DNA from: Streptomyces sp. AC512_CC834
Lineage (GTDB): Bacteria; Actinomycetota; Actinomycetes; Streptomycetales; Streptomycetaceae
Length of the DNA: 64,000 nucleotides
Assembly: GCF_019049325.1 (NCBI RefSeq)
Contig: NZ_JAGMUO010000097.1
Span: 62,001 to 126,000, forward strand
Direction: 5' to 3'
This document shows, piece after piece, positions 49,282 through 57,365 of the stretch (its first letter is position 1; every line of letters starts with the position of its first letter). The notes beneath the pieces were generated by a model, which saw nothing but the letters and a program-made list of their open reading frames with translations, was not told the origin of the DNA and ran no database searches. Made by a program: the position numbers and the translations under genes.

Positions 49282-51099
49282 TCACTTGTCCGTCCACTTC
49301 CACATGGCGGGGTGGAAGTTGGCGAGCGAGTCCTGCGCGAAGCCGCCCAGCCCCTCCTTGACCACGGAGACCTGGTAGTCGGGCTCGGGCAGCCAGATCA
49401 CGGGCAGGTCCTTGGCCAGCGCGGCGCTGTACTCCTTGACGGCCTCGGTCGACTCCGACGTGGTGGTCTCGGTGATCAGCTTGTCCACGGCGGGGTTGGA
49501 GTAGCTGCCGAAGTTGGAACCGCCGCCGGTCTGGAAGAGCGCGTCACCGCTCGGGTAGGCCGGGAAGTACCAACTGCCCGCGGTGCCGAAGAAGGAAAGC
49601 TGCCACTTGCAGCCCGAGTCGCCGGAGGTGCACTGACCGGACTGGGAGAGCACGGAGTTGACCGGTGCGGTCTTGATGGTGAACTTGATGCCGGTCTTCG
49701 CGAAGGAGGACTGCAGGGCGCTCATCATGTTGTCGGTCACGGCCGAGCCGGACTGGGACAGCACCTGCATCTGGAACTTGGTGCCCTTGGCGACACCCGA
49801 GCCGCACTGGTCGTCGCCGCTGCCCGCGTCCGTGCACACCATGGTGCCGTCCTGCTCGGTCCAGCCGTGGGAGGTCAGCAGTTGCTTGGCCTTGGCGGTG
49901 TCGAAGGGGTACGGGTTGTTCTTCTGCTCCGGGGAGACGAAGTCGGATTCCTGTCCCTGGGGGATCGGGCCGTAGGTGGGGACCGCGGTGCCGTTGAAGA
50001 TCACCTTGGAGAGGGTGGGCTGGTCGACCGACATCTGGATCGCCTGGCGGGCGTAGAGCTGCTTGAACACGGCGCCCATGGCAGGGTTGTTGAAGTTGTA
50101 CGGCATGTAGGTGATCGCCCAGCCCGCCCACGGCTTGAACGTGTAGCCGCGCGACTTGAAGGACGCCTCCTGGCCGAGGTCGGTGGCGTTGATGTAGCCG
50201 TAGTCGACCGTGCCCGCCCGCAGCGCGTTCGTCTCGGCTGCGGTGGTGGTGAACGGCAGCAGGTTGACGTTCTTGATGTTGGCCTTGCCGCCGCCGTCGT
50301 ACTTCGCGTTGGCGGTCAGCTCGACCTTGCCGGCGGTGGAGAACGACTTGATGGTGTACGGCCCGCTGACCGTCTTCCAGAGCGGGTCGGTGGCGTAACC
50401 GGAGATGTTCTTGGCAGCGTTGTTGAGGTACGTCCAGACCTTCTTGGCGCCCTCGGGGGTGCGGTCCAGGTCGGAGACGGCCTCGGAGTCGCCGGTCTTG
50501 TCCCAGACGTGCTGCGGCATCACGCGGATCATGCTCAGCTCGTTGGCGAGCATCCACTGCTGGTTGTACGCCTTGTCGAACGTGATGGTGAAGTGGGTGG
50601 CGTCGGCGGCCTTCAGCGAGGTCCAGTTGTCCGGCGCCTTGCCCGGGCTGTAGCTTGCCCAGTCGGCCTTGTTGGCCTTGATCAGGTTGAACCAGAACTC
50701 GACGTCGCGCGAGGTGATCGGCTTTCCGTCGCTCCAGTGCCGGTCGCCGAGCGTGATCGTGACGCTCTTGCTGTCCTTGGCGAAGTCCGCGGCGGTGGCG
50801 AGGGAGTTGTCCTTGTTCCAGCCGACCTCGCCCGTCGAGCCGTCGTAGGCGATCAGCGGCTCCCAGAGGGACTGGGATATGGAGGCGTTGTTGGTGTTGA
50901 GGTGCGCGGCGGTGCCGATGGGGAGGATCCAGTTCGGCGTGAAGTTCGCCGGGAGCGCGTAGTTGATGGTGTCCGTCGAGGTTCCACCGGAGGACGAGGT
51001 GCCACCGCCGGTACAGCCGGTGAGCAGAACGCCGGACGTGACGGCGGCACCCGCGACAAGGGCCCAGCGGCGGCCGGTCGCCGTGCGAGCAAGGAACAT
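49282..51099 (-). CDS. Dipeptide/oligopeptide-binding lipoprotein (SBP family 5)
   Basis: 605 residues from ATG 51099 (CGAGGAG 4 nt upstream; frame extension to 51285 lacks signal features). Lipoprotein signal RRWALVAGAAVTSGVLLTGC with Cys at about 29. The family 5 fold has LWEPLIAYDGSTGEVGWNKD, TITLGDRHWSDGKPITSRDV and FNLIKANK, with later FKQLYARQAIQMSVDQPTLS. Four Cys in about 430-520 (CTDAGSGDDQC, CTSGDSGC) could form disulfides. These proteins bind peptides, and some bind glycosides or chitooligosaccharides. First gene of the importer operon, divergent from a ROK repressor. Confidence 0.9.
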   Translation of the reverse strand: MFLARTATGRRWALVAGAAVTSGVLLTGCTGGGTSSSGGTSTDTINYALPANFTPNWILPIGTAAHLNTNNASISQSLWEPLIAYDGSTGEVGWNKDNSLATAADFAKDSKSVTITLGDRHWSDGKPITSRDVEFWFNLIKANKADWASYSPGKAPDNWTSLKAADATHFTITFDKAYNQQWMLANELSMIRVMPQHVWDKTGDSEAVSDLDRTPEGAKKVWTYLNNAAKNISGYATDPLWKTVSGPYTIKSFSTAGKVELTANAKYDGGGKANIKNVNLLPFTTTAAETNALRAGTVDYGYINATDLGQEASFKSRGYTFKPWAGWAITYMPYNFNNPAMGAVFKQLYARQAIQMSVDQPTLSKVIFNGTAVPTYGPIPQGQESDFVSPEQKNNPYPFDTAKAKQLLTSHGWTEQDGTMVCTDAGSGDDQCGSGVAKGTKFQMQVLSQSGSAVTDNMMSALQSSFAKTGIKFTIKTAPVNSVLSQSGQCTSGDSGCKWQLSFFGTAGSWYFPAYPSGDALFQTGGGSNFGSYSNPAVDKLITETTTSESTEAVKEYSAALAKDLPVIWLPEPDYQVSVVKEGLGGFAQDSLANFHPAMWKWTDK

Positions 51100-51408
51100 G
51101 ACTCTCCTCGGAGTGAAGGACCCGTGATGCGCCCGGACGAAGGTCGGGGCGGGCGCCGCGGGATCGGCGCTTCGTGCACGACAGTCAACGTCCCACACGC
51201 CGAATGAACAAACAAGAAATAGTAAAAAGTAAGTTTCTCCAAGCTCGACACAACTGCCCACGGGCTGTCGCGCCCAGCAAAACAACCACTTTTGGCAGCA
51301 TTTGCCCGATTAAGAGCCATGGTTTTGCCATTCGGGAAGCGGTTCACGTCCGCGCTGTACGGGCGTACTGTCTTCGTCAAATCCACCGTTGCGGAAGTTA
51401 CTTCGTAC
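51100..51408. promoter_or_regulatory. Divergent promoter of the importer operon and the ROK repressor
   Basis: 309 bp without a convincing gene. An AT-rich island (about 51201-51240) is the likely promoter of the importer and has AGAAA (51215-51219) facing TTTCT (51234-51238). A second palindrome GAAG-TTA-CTTC at 51394-51404 lies immediately before the ROK repressor start, in a position suited to autorepression. No other structure is evident. Confidence 0.55.
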
Positions 51409-52644
51409 ATGACTGAAATAAGTCCGCGTAACCGAAAGCCCGCGAGGGGGGCCTCCTCCCTCGCCGCCCGGGTCCTGGAACTCGTGGCCTCGGGCCAGGC
51501 TTCGTCACGCGCCGAACTCGCCGCCCTGCTCGGCGCCGCGCCCTCCACCATCTCCCTCACCGTGGGACAACTCGTGGAGCGCGAGCTGATCGCCGAGGAA
51601 GGCACCCAGTCGTCCACCGGCGGGCGCCCACGCAAGGTTCTGCGGCTCGGCGGCACCGACGGGTTCGCCGTCGCCGCCGACCTCGGCGGCCGGCACGCGC
51701 GCATCGGCCTGGTACTGCCCGGGGGCGGACTGGACAAGGTCTCCACCATCCCGCTCGTCATCGCCGACGGGCCCGAGGAGACGCTGCCCCGGCTCGCCGA
51801 AACCATGGAGGCCCTGGCCGCGGAACGCGGGCACGAGCGACTGCGCGGGGTGGGGCTCTCGCTTCCGGGTCCGGTCGACGTCGAATCCGGGTGCGTCGTC
51901 CTTCCGTCGCGCATGCCCGGGTGGAACCGATTCCCGGTCGCCGCCTGGCTCGAGGAGCGCTTCGGCCTCCCGACCGCGGTCGAGAACGACGCCAACTGCA
52001 TGGCGATGGGCGAACACGCGGTACGGCCCACCGAACACCGGCAGTCGATCATGGTGAAGATCGGCTCGGCGATCGGCGCCGGCGTCATCTTCGACGGCCG
52101 CCTCTACCGCGGCGCGACCGGCGCCGCCGGCGACATCACCCACATCCGGATCGAGGGCGCCACCGACATCCCCTGCTCGTGCGGCAAGACCGGCTGCCTG
52201 GAGACCGTGGCCTCCGGCGCCGCCCTGGTCCGCATCCTGCGGGAGCGCGGTGCCGACGTCAGCAGCATCGAGGACGTCGTACGCCTGGCCGCCGACGCCG
52301 ACCCCGAGGCGACCGGCGCCGTCCGTCGCGCCGGGGATCATCTCGGGCAGGTTCTGGCCGCCAACGTCAACTTCTTCAACCCCGACGCCGTCTACCTCGG
52401 CGGCATCCTGTCCACCCTCGAACCCTTCGTCGCCGCGGTCCGCAGCCAGCTCTACGAGAGCTGCCACCCGCTGGTCACGGAGCACCTCACCATCGAACGG
52501 GCCCGTCTCGGCGCCGACGCGGGAGTCGTGGGGGCCGGACAGTTCGCCCTGCAACGCGCCATGGCCCACGCCCTGCGCGCCATCGGCGGCGCCGGGCCCG
52601 CCACCGCCACCACCGAGTCCCTCGGCACGCGCCGCACTACCTGA
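51409..52644 (+). CDS. ROK-family transcriptional repressor (NagC/XylR type)
   Basis: 411 residues from ATG 51409. N-terminal winged helix: LAARVLELVASGQASSRAEL then AALLGAAPSTISLTVGQLVE and ELIAEEGTQSSTGGRPRKVL, the ROK repressor wing. The sugar-kinase-like sensor follows: VAADLGGRHARIGLV, VENDANCMAMGEHA and the zinc site DIPCSCGKTGCLETVASGAA (intact C-x-C-G-x-x-G-C-x-E). Divergent from the dipeptide-type ABC operon and upstream of M81 and CutC genes, so it is the probable regulator of the whole locus, responding to a sugar-like ligand. Confidence 0.92.
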   Translation: MTEISPRNRKPARGASSLAARVLELVASGQASSRAELAALLGAAPSTISLTVGQLVERELIAEEGTQSSTGGRPRKVLRLGGTDGFAVAADLGGRHARIGLVLPGGGLDKVSTIPLVIADGPEETLPRLAETMEALAAERGHERLRGVGLSLPGPVDVESGCVVLPSRMPGWNRFPVAAWLEERFGLPTAVENDANCMAMGEHAVRPTEHRQSIMVKIGSAIGAGVIFDGRLYRGATGAAGDITHIRIEGATDIPCSCGKTGCLETVASGAALVRILRERGADVSSIEDVVRLAADADPEATGAVRRAGDHLGQVLAANVNFFNPDAVYLGGILSTLEPFVAAVRSQLYESCHPLVTEHLTIERARLGADAGVVGAGQFALQRAMAHALRAIGGAGPATATTESLGTRRTT

Positions 52645-52673
52645 CGCGTCGAACGCCCGACGCGCACCACCCT

Positions 52674-52753
52674 CGGACACACCGCCCCACGAACACACCG
52701 CCCCTCGGACACACCGCACCTCGAACGCACCGCACCCCAGACGCACCGCACCC
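52674..52753. repeat. Five imperfect 16-bp tandem repeats upstream of the M81 gene
   Basis: Units of 16 bp (52674-52689, 52690-52705, 52706-52721, 52722-52737, 52738-52753) with consensus CGAACACACCGCACCT run head to tail between the ROK stop and the M81 start. Pairs differ at 1-4 positions. They sit in the intercistronic leader and end 12 bp before the start codon of the M81 gene, next to its ribosome binding site. Confidence 0.85.
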
Positions 52754-52765
52754 CGACGAGGAGTC

Positions 52766-54286
52766 ATGCCGCATTCCCGCACCGCCACCCGCCCGGTCAT
52801 CGCCATTGCCGGGCTCGGCATCGAGTCGTCCACCTTCTCGCCGGCCCGCACCGAGGCCCCCGCCTTCCACCCCTCGCGCGGCACCGACGTGCTCGAGCGT
52901 TACCCCTTCCTCTCCCCCGGCCAGGCCCTGCGCGAGGCCGCCGACTGGCACGGCGCCCTGGTGGGCAAGTCGCTGCCCGGCGGCATGGTCACCGCCGCCG
53001 CCTGGTCCGCGCTCACCGGCGAACTCGTCGAGCGCCTCGCCGCACTGCCCCGGCTCGACGGTCTCTGGTACGACATCCACGGCGCGATGACGGTGGAGGG
53101 CGTCGAGGACGCCGAGGCCGTCCTGCTGGAACGCGTCCGTGCCACCGTCGGTCCCCACGTGATCGTCTCCACCTCGATGGACCTGCACGGCAACGTCTCC
53201 CGCGAACTGGCCCACCGCAGCGACCTCATCACGTGTTACCGGATGGCCCCGCACGAGGACCACATGGAGACCAAGGAGCGTGCCGTCCGCAATCTGGTCG
53301 GCCTGCTCGCCTCCGACGCTCCCCGCCCGGTCAAGGCGTGGGTACCGGTCCCGGTGCTGCTGGCGGGAGAGCAGACCTCCACCCGCATCGAGCCGGCCAG
53401 GAGCGTGTACGCGGCCGTCGACGAGGTCGAGGCCGTGGAGGGGGTGACCGACGCGGCGATATGGGTCGGCTACGCCTGGGCCGACGAGCCGCGCAACCGG
53501 GCGGCCGTCGTCGTCACCGGCCCCGACCGGGACGCCGTGTCGGCGGGCGCGGAACGCCTCGCACGCGGTTTCTGGCAGGCCCGTCACGACTTCGACTTCG
53601 TCGCTCCGACCGGCACCTTCGACGACATCCTCGACGAGGCCCTGCGCTCGCCGCACCGGCCGTACTTCATCAGCGACACCGGCGACAACCCCACCGCGGG
53701 CGGCGCCGGTGACGTCACCTGGGGCCTGACCCGCCTGCTGGAGCGCCCGGAGTTCCAGAAGGACGACGGCCCGACCGTCCTGTACGCCTCGGTGCCGGGC
53801 CCCGCGGCCGTCGACACCGCGGTCGCCGCGGGCGTGGGCGCCACCGTGACCGTCACCGCCGGAGCCGAGGTGGACGACCGGCACGCCGGCCCCGTCACCC
53901 TCACCGGCGTGGTGCACGCCGTCCGGCACGGCGACCGCGACGCCGAGACCGAGGTGGTGATCCGCGTCGGCGGCGTGCACGCCGTCCTCACCCGGCTGCG
54001 CAAGCCCTACCACCATGAGCACGACTTCACCGACCTGGCCCTCGACCCACGCTCCGCCGACGTCGTCGTCGTGAAGATCGGCTATCTGGAGCCGGAGCTG
54101 TTCGACATGGCCGCGGGGTGGAAGATGGCCCTCACACCGGGCGGTGTCGACCAGGACCTGGTGCGACTGGGCCACCACCGCATCCGCCGGCCCGCGTTCC
54201 CCTTCGACCGCGACATGGCCGACCCGGACCTGACGGCACGGATCATTCCGGCCTCCGACCAGCCGCTCACCGGGGACGACGAGTGA
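52766..54286 (+). CDS. M81-family metallopeptidase (MlrC/microcystinase C-like)
   Basis: 506 residues from ATG 52766 (GAGGAG 4 nt upstream). N-terminal MlrC domain: IAIAGLGIESSTFSPARTEA, WYDIHGAMTVEGVEDAEAVL (D-x-H), IVSTSMDLHGNVSRELAHRS (D-x-H) and CYRMAPHEDHMETKERA. C-terminal domain: YFISDTGDNPTAGGAGDVTW then GGVDQDLVRLGHHRIRRPAF. The named family member cleaves linearised microcystin peptides; relatives are thought to hydrolyse unusual amides. The cytosolic enzyme is encoded between the ROK repressor and CutC, so it probably acts on the compound brought in by the peptide-type importer. Confidence 0.9.
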   Translation: MPHSRTATRPVIAIAGLGIESSTFSPARTEAPAFHPSRGTDVLERYPFLSPGQALREAADWHGALVGKSLPGGMVTAAAWSALTGELVERLAALPRLDGLWYDIHGAMTVEGVEDAEAVLLERVRATVGPHVIVSTSMDLHGNVSRELAHRSDLITCYRMAPHEDHMETKERAVRNLVGLLASDAPRPVKAWVPVPVLLAGEQTSTRIEPARSVYAAVDEVEAVEGVTDAAIWVGYAWADEPRNRAAVVVTGPDRDAVSAGAERLARGFWQARHDFDFVAPTGTFDDILDEALRSPHRPYFISDTGDNPTAGGAGDVTWGLTRLLERPEFQKDDGPTVLYASVPGPAAVDTAVAAGVGATVTVTAGAEVDDRHAGPVTLTGVVHAVRHGDRDAETEVVIRVGGVHAVLTRLRKPYHHEHDFTDLALDPRSADVVVVKIGYLEPELFDMAAGWKMALTPGGVDQDLVRLGHHRIRRPAFPFDRDMADPDLTARIIPASDQPLTGDDE

Positions 54287-55119
54287 CCGGACGCGGCGCC
54301 CACGCGCTTCACCAGGACCGGCCCGACGTGCCGTACGGCCTTCAGGGCGACGCCGGTCCGTCGGGAGCCGCCCTCGAGATCGCCGTCACCTCCGCGGCCG
54401 GGGCCCGTGCCGCCCGCGACCACGGCGCGGACCGGGTCGAACTGTGCACCGCGCTCGAACTGGGCGGCCTGACCCCGTCGGCGGCCTCGGTGGCGGCGGT
54501 CGCAGCCGTCGGGCTGCCGGTGCAGGCCCTGGTGCGGTGCCGTCCCGGCGACTTCGTGCACGACGCCGAGGAGGTCGCCCTGATGGTCGCCGAGGTGCGC
54601 TCCGTCGTCGCGTCCGGCGCCTCGGGCGTGGTCGTCGGGGCGCTGACCGCGGAAGGGGCACTGGACACCGACGCGGTCACCCGCCTGGCGGACGCCGCGC
54701 ACGACCGCGCACGGGACCACGGACGCTCCGTCGACGTCACACTGCACCGTGCGGTCGACCAGTCCGTCGACCCGGCCGCCATCGCGGCGCTGCTCCCCCC
54801 GCTCGGTGTCACCAGGGTTCTCAGCTCCGGCGGCGCGGCCACCGCGGGCGCCGGGCTGGCCACGCTGACCGCGATGGTGACGGCCGCGCCCGACGTACAG
54901 GTCATGGCGGGCGGCGGCGTACGCGTCGACGACATCCCCGCTCTGGTGGCGGCGGGGGTCGCCGCGGTGCACCTCTCCGCCAAGACCCGGGCCGAGCCCC
55001 GGCGCGGCGGTACGTGGATACCCCTCGGCGCCTCGGGAACCTCCGCCGACCTGGACACCCACTTCGTCACCGACCCCGAGGTGGTGGCCGCCGCTCGGCG
55101 CGCACTTGACGCGGCATGA
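54283..55119 (+). CDS. cutC: CutC-family protein
   Basis: 278 residues from GTG 54283, overlapping the M81 stop (GTGA). The TIM-barrel CutC motifs are LEIAVTSAAGARAARDHGAD then RVELCTALELGGLTPS, VQALVRCRPGDFVHDAEEVA, VTLHRAVDQSVDP, VTRVLSSGGAATAGAGLATL and VQVMAGGGVRVDDIPALVAA. CutC was named for copper homeostasis in E. coli, but its biochemical role is unsettled. Its translational coupling to a catabolic hydrolase suggests an enzymatic step rather than metal handling. It carries an extra 30-residue N terminus. Confidence 0.88.
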   Translation: MTGRGAHALHQDRPDVPYGLQGDAGPSGAALEIAVTSAAGARAARDHGADRVELCTALELGGLTPSAASVAAVAAVGLPVQALVRCRPGDFVHDAEEVALMVAEVRSVVASGASGVVVGALTAEGALDTDAVTRLADAAHDRARDHGRSVDVTLHRAVDQSVDPAAIAALLPPLGVTRVLSSGGAATAGAGLATLTAMVTAAPDVQVMAGGGVRVDDIPALVAAGVAAVHLSAKTRAEPRRGGTWIPLGASGTSADLDTHFVTDPEVVAAARRALDAA

Positions 55120-55146
55120 GCGCAACCGTGCCGGGGCGCCGGCCGG

Positions 55147-56037
55147 TCAGCGGGAGTGGTCCGCCAGTTCGTCGGCGCGTGCGCCGATCAACCGGCGGAC
55201 CACGACGGCGGATCGCGACGGCTGGCTGTCGGCGCGCTGGACCAGGCTGACCTCGACCGGATCGGCGTCCGCCAGCGGCAGCCACACGAGCCCGGTCACG
55301 GACTGCCGGGCGTCGAAGCGTGCGAGAAGTCCGACCCCGGCGCCCTGGGAGACCATCGTCTGAACCGTGCGGGCCGACATCGCCTCGACCGTCGCCTCGG
55401 CGTCCGGGAGACGTTCGCGCAGCCGCTGGTGCAGGACGGTACCCGGGCGCATGGTGACGATCGGCCACTGGCCGAGCTCCTCCCAGGTGACCTCGCGCCG
55501 GCCGGCGAGCGGGTGGTCGGCGCGGGTGTGGACGCCCAACGGCGCGGTGAGGATGCGGCGTCGGGTGAGACCGCCCGGCGCCGGGCGGCTCGGCGTCGTG
55601 ACCACGGCGAGGTCCAGGTCCCCGGCCGTCACCGCGCGCTCGATGTCGACCGACGAACCCTCGCGCACCGAGAACCGCAGGCCCGGGTGGTCGGTGAGCA
55701 GTCGTCCCACGACGGGAGCGACGATGGTCTCGACGGTCACCGAGCCACCGCCGATGGCCACCCGGCCCTGATACGTCCCGCTGGACGCCAGCGCCGCCTC
55801 CCGCACGGCGTCCTCTGCCGCCACGAGACGGCTGAGCGGGCCCACCAGTGCCTCACCGGCGGGTGTCGCACGCACACCCTGTCGGCTCCGGGTCAGCAGC
55901 ACCGCGTCCAACTCCTCCTCGAGCAGGGTGAGCTGCTGCCCGATGGTGGGCTGGCTGACTCCGCACGCCACCGCCGCCGCCCGCAGGGATCCCGTACTCA
56001 CCGCGGCGAGGAAGTAGCGGGCCCGTTCGACTCGCAT
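55147..56037 (-). CDS. LysR-family transcriptional regulator
   Basis: 296 residues. N-terminal helix-turn-helix MRVERARYFLAAVSTGSLRA then AAVACGVSQPTIGQQLTLLE with LLTRSRQGVRATPAGEALV. The substrate-binding domain follows with RVAIGGGSVTVETIVAPVVG and DLAVVTTPSRPAPGGL. ATG 56037. It is divergent from a CoA-transferase and a MatC-like permease, which it likely controls. Confidence 0.93.
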   Translation of the reverse strand: MRVERARYFLAAVSTGSLRAAAVACGVSQPTIGQQLTLLEEELDAVLLTRSRQGVRATPAGEALVGPLSRLVAAEDAVREAALASSGTYQGRVAIGGGSVTVETIVAPVVGRLLTDHPGLRFSVREGSSVDIERAVTAGDLDLAVVTTPSRPAPGGLTRRRILTAPLGVHTRADHPLAGRREVTWEELGQWPIVTMRPGTVLHQRLRERLPDAEATVEAMSARTVQTMVSQGAGVGLLARFDARQSVTGLVWLPLADADPVEVSLVQRADSQPSRSAVVVRRLIGARADELADHSR

Positions 56038-56123
56038 CCGCGCATGTTATAGCCAATCCCTTTCACCGCTTCCAGGGATCGGCGTCTTCCCGCGGGCGGA
56101 CCTGCCGCGACATGGTGACGCCG

Positions 56124-56141
56124 GTCACGGTTGGCCGTGAC
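56124..56141. promoter_or_regulatory. Candidate LysR operator
   Basis: Perfect 7-bp arms GTCACGG and CCGTGAC around TTGG, in the 130-bp space between the divergent LysR and CoA-transferase starts. An overlapping GTGAC-GCCG-GTCAC element begins at 56115. It may be the LysR binding site, or a stem in the leader. Confidence 0.5.
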
Positions 56142-56168
56142 GTTCCGGTGTCCGTGAAAGGGAATTCC

Positions 56169-57350
56169 GTGTCTGGACCACTCAGCGGTGTGCGTGTACT
56201 CGACCTCTCGACGGTTCTCGCCGGACCTTTGGCCTCCTCCCTGCTGGGTGAGTTCGGCGCGGAGGTGATCAAGGTCGAGCAGCCGGGGACGGGGGATCCG
56301 GCGCGCGGGTACCCTCCGCTGGAGGACGGCGTGTCCGCGGCTTGGGCCGTTGTCGGCCGGAACAAGTCGAGCGTGACCGTCGACCTGCACCATCCGGAGG
56401 CCGCGGCCCTGGTCGGACGGCTCGCGGCGACGGTCGACGTCGTGGTCACCAACTTCAGGCCGGCCACCCTGAAGCGTTTCTCCATCGACTTCGACGACCT
56501 CGTCGCCCACCGGCCCGACCTCGTCATGGTGCACGTCAGCGCCTTCGGGCGCACCGGCCCGTACGCCGACCGCCCCGGCTTCGCCCGCGTCGCGGAGGCC
56601 TTCGCCGGACTGACCCATCGGACGGGCTTCCCCGACGGTCCGCCGGTCTTCTCCGGCTACCCGGTCGCCGACGGCGTCACCGGCATCTACGCCGCCTTCG
56701 CCGCGTTGTTGGCGCTGCGCCAGCGGGACCTGACCGGCGAACCCCAACTGGCCGACATCGGCCTGTACGAGCCCCTGCTGCGGATGATGGAGGACTTCAT
56801 CGTCGACTACGACACGACCGGTGAGGTCCGCGGACGCCAGGGCAACGAGAATCCCCACATCAGCCCCAACAACCTCTACCGGACCCGCGACGGACGTTGG
56901 CTGGCACTTCCCGCGTCGACCGAGCAGATGTGGCGCCGGCTGGTCGCCGCGATGGAGGCACCGGATCTCGCCGCCTACAACTCCATGACGGCCCGGATCG
57001 AGCACCGGGCGGAGATCGAGGGCCGGGTGGCAGCCTTCGTGGCCGCTCACGACCTCGACCCCCTGAGCGAACGTCTCGAACGGGCGGGGGTCGCGCACGG
57101 GCCGGTGAACACGGCTGCCGACATCTGCGCCGACCCTCATGTCAGGGCTCGCGGTTCGGTCGTCGAGGTGGGCGACGAGCACGACGGCCGCACCCGCCTG
57201 CTTCAGGGGTCCGCCGGCAAGTTCTCCGGATTCGAGCAGGCCGCCGGCAACGGCGCCCCGCGCCTGGGCGAGCACACGGTCGCCGTACTGCGCGACCTCG
57301 GTCTCGCCCCCACCGCCATCGACGGTCTCGCCGACCGCGGCGTCATCTGA
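56169..57350 (+). CDS. Class III (CaiB/BaiF) CoA-transferase
   Basis: 393 residues from GTG 56169 (AAAGGGA upstream; an in-frame ATG at 56112 is a possible longer start). N terminus VSGPLSGVRVLDLSTVLAGP then FGAEVIKVEQPGTGDPARGY is the family signature. The catalytic Asp is expected at D168 in SGYPVADGVTGIYAAFAALL, aligned with Asp169 of formyl-CoA transferase. The EHTVAVLRDLGL end is also typical. It moves CoA between carboxylic acids. The next gene is a dicarboxylate permease, so activation of an imported di-acid is likely. Confidence 0.92.
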   Translation: MSGPLSGVRVLDLSTVLAGPLASSLLGEFGAEVIKVEQPGTGDPARGYPPLEDGVSAAWAVVGRNKSSVTVDLHHPEAAALVGRLAATVDVVVTNFRPATLKRFSIDFDDLVAHRPDLVMVHVSAFGRTGPYADRPGFARVAEAFAGLTHRTGFPDGPPVFSGYPVADGVTGIYAAFAALLALRQRDLTGEPQLADIGLYEPLLRMMEDFIVDYDTTGEVRGRQGNENPHISPNNLYRTRDGRWLALPASTEQMWRRLVAAMEAPDLAAYNSMTARIEHRAEIEGRVAAFVAAHDLDPLSERLERAGVAHGPVNTAADICADPHVRARGSVVEVGDEHDGRTRLLQGSAGKFSGFEQAAGNGAPRLGEHTVAVLRDLGLAPTAIDGLADRGVI

Positions 57351-57365
57351 ATCGAGGAACCGCAG

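Noticed and set aside
49072..51207. A 711-residue plus-strand frame over the peptide-binding protein
   Set aside because: Antisense shadow of the family 5 binding protein; Val/Gly/Asp-rich repetitive composition.
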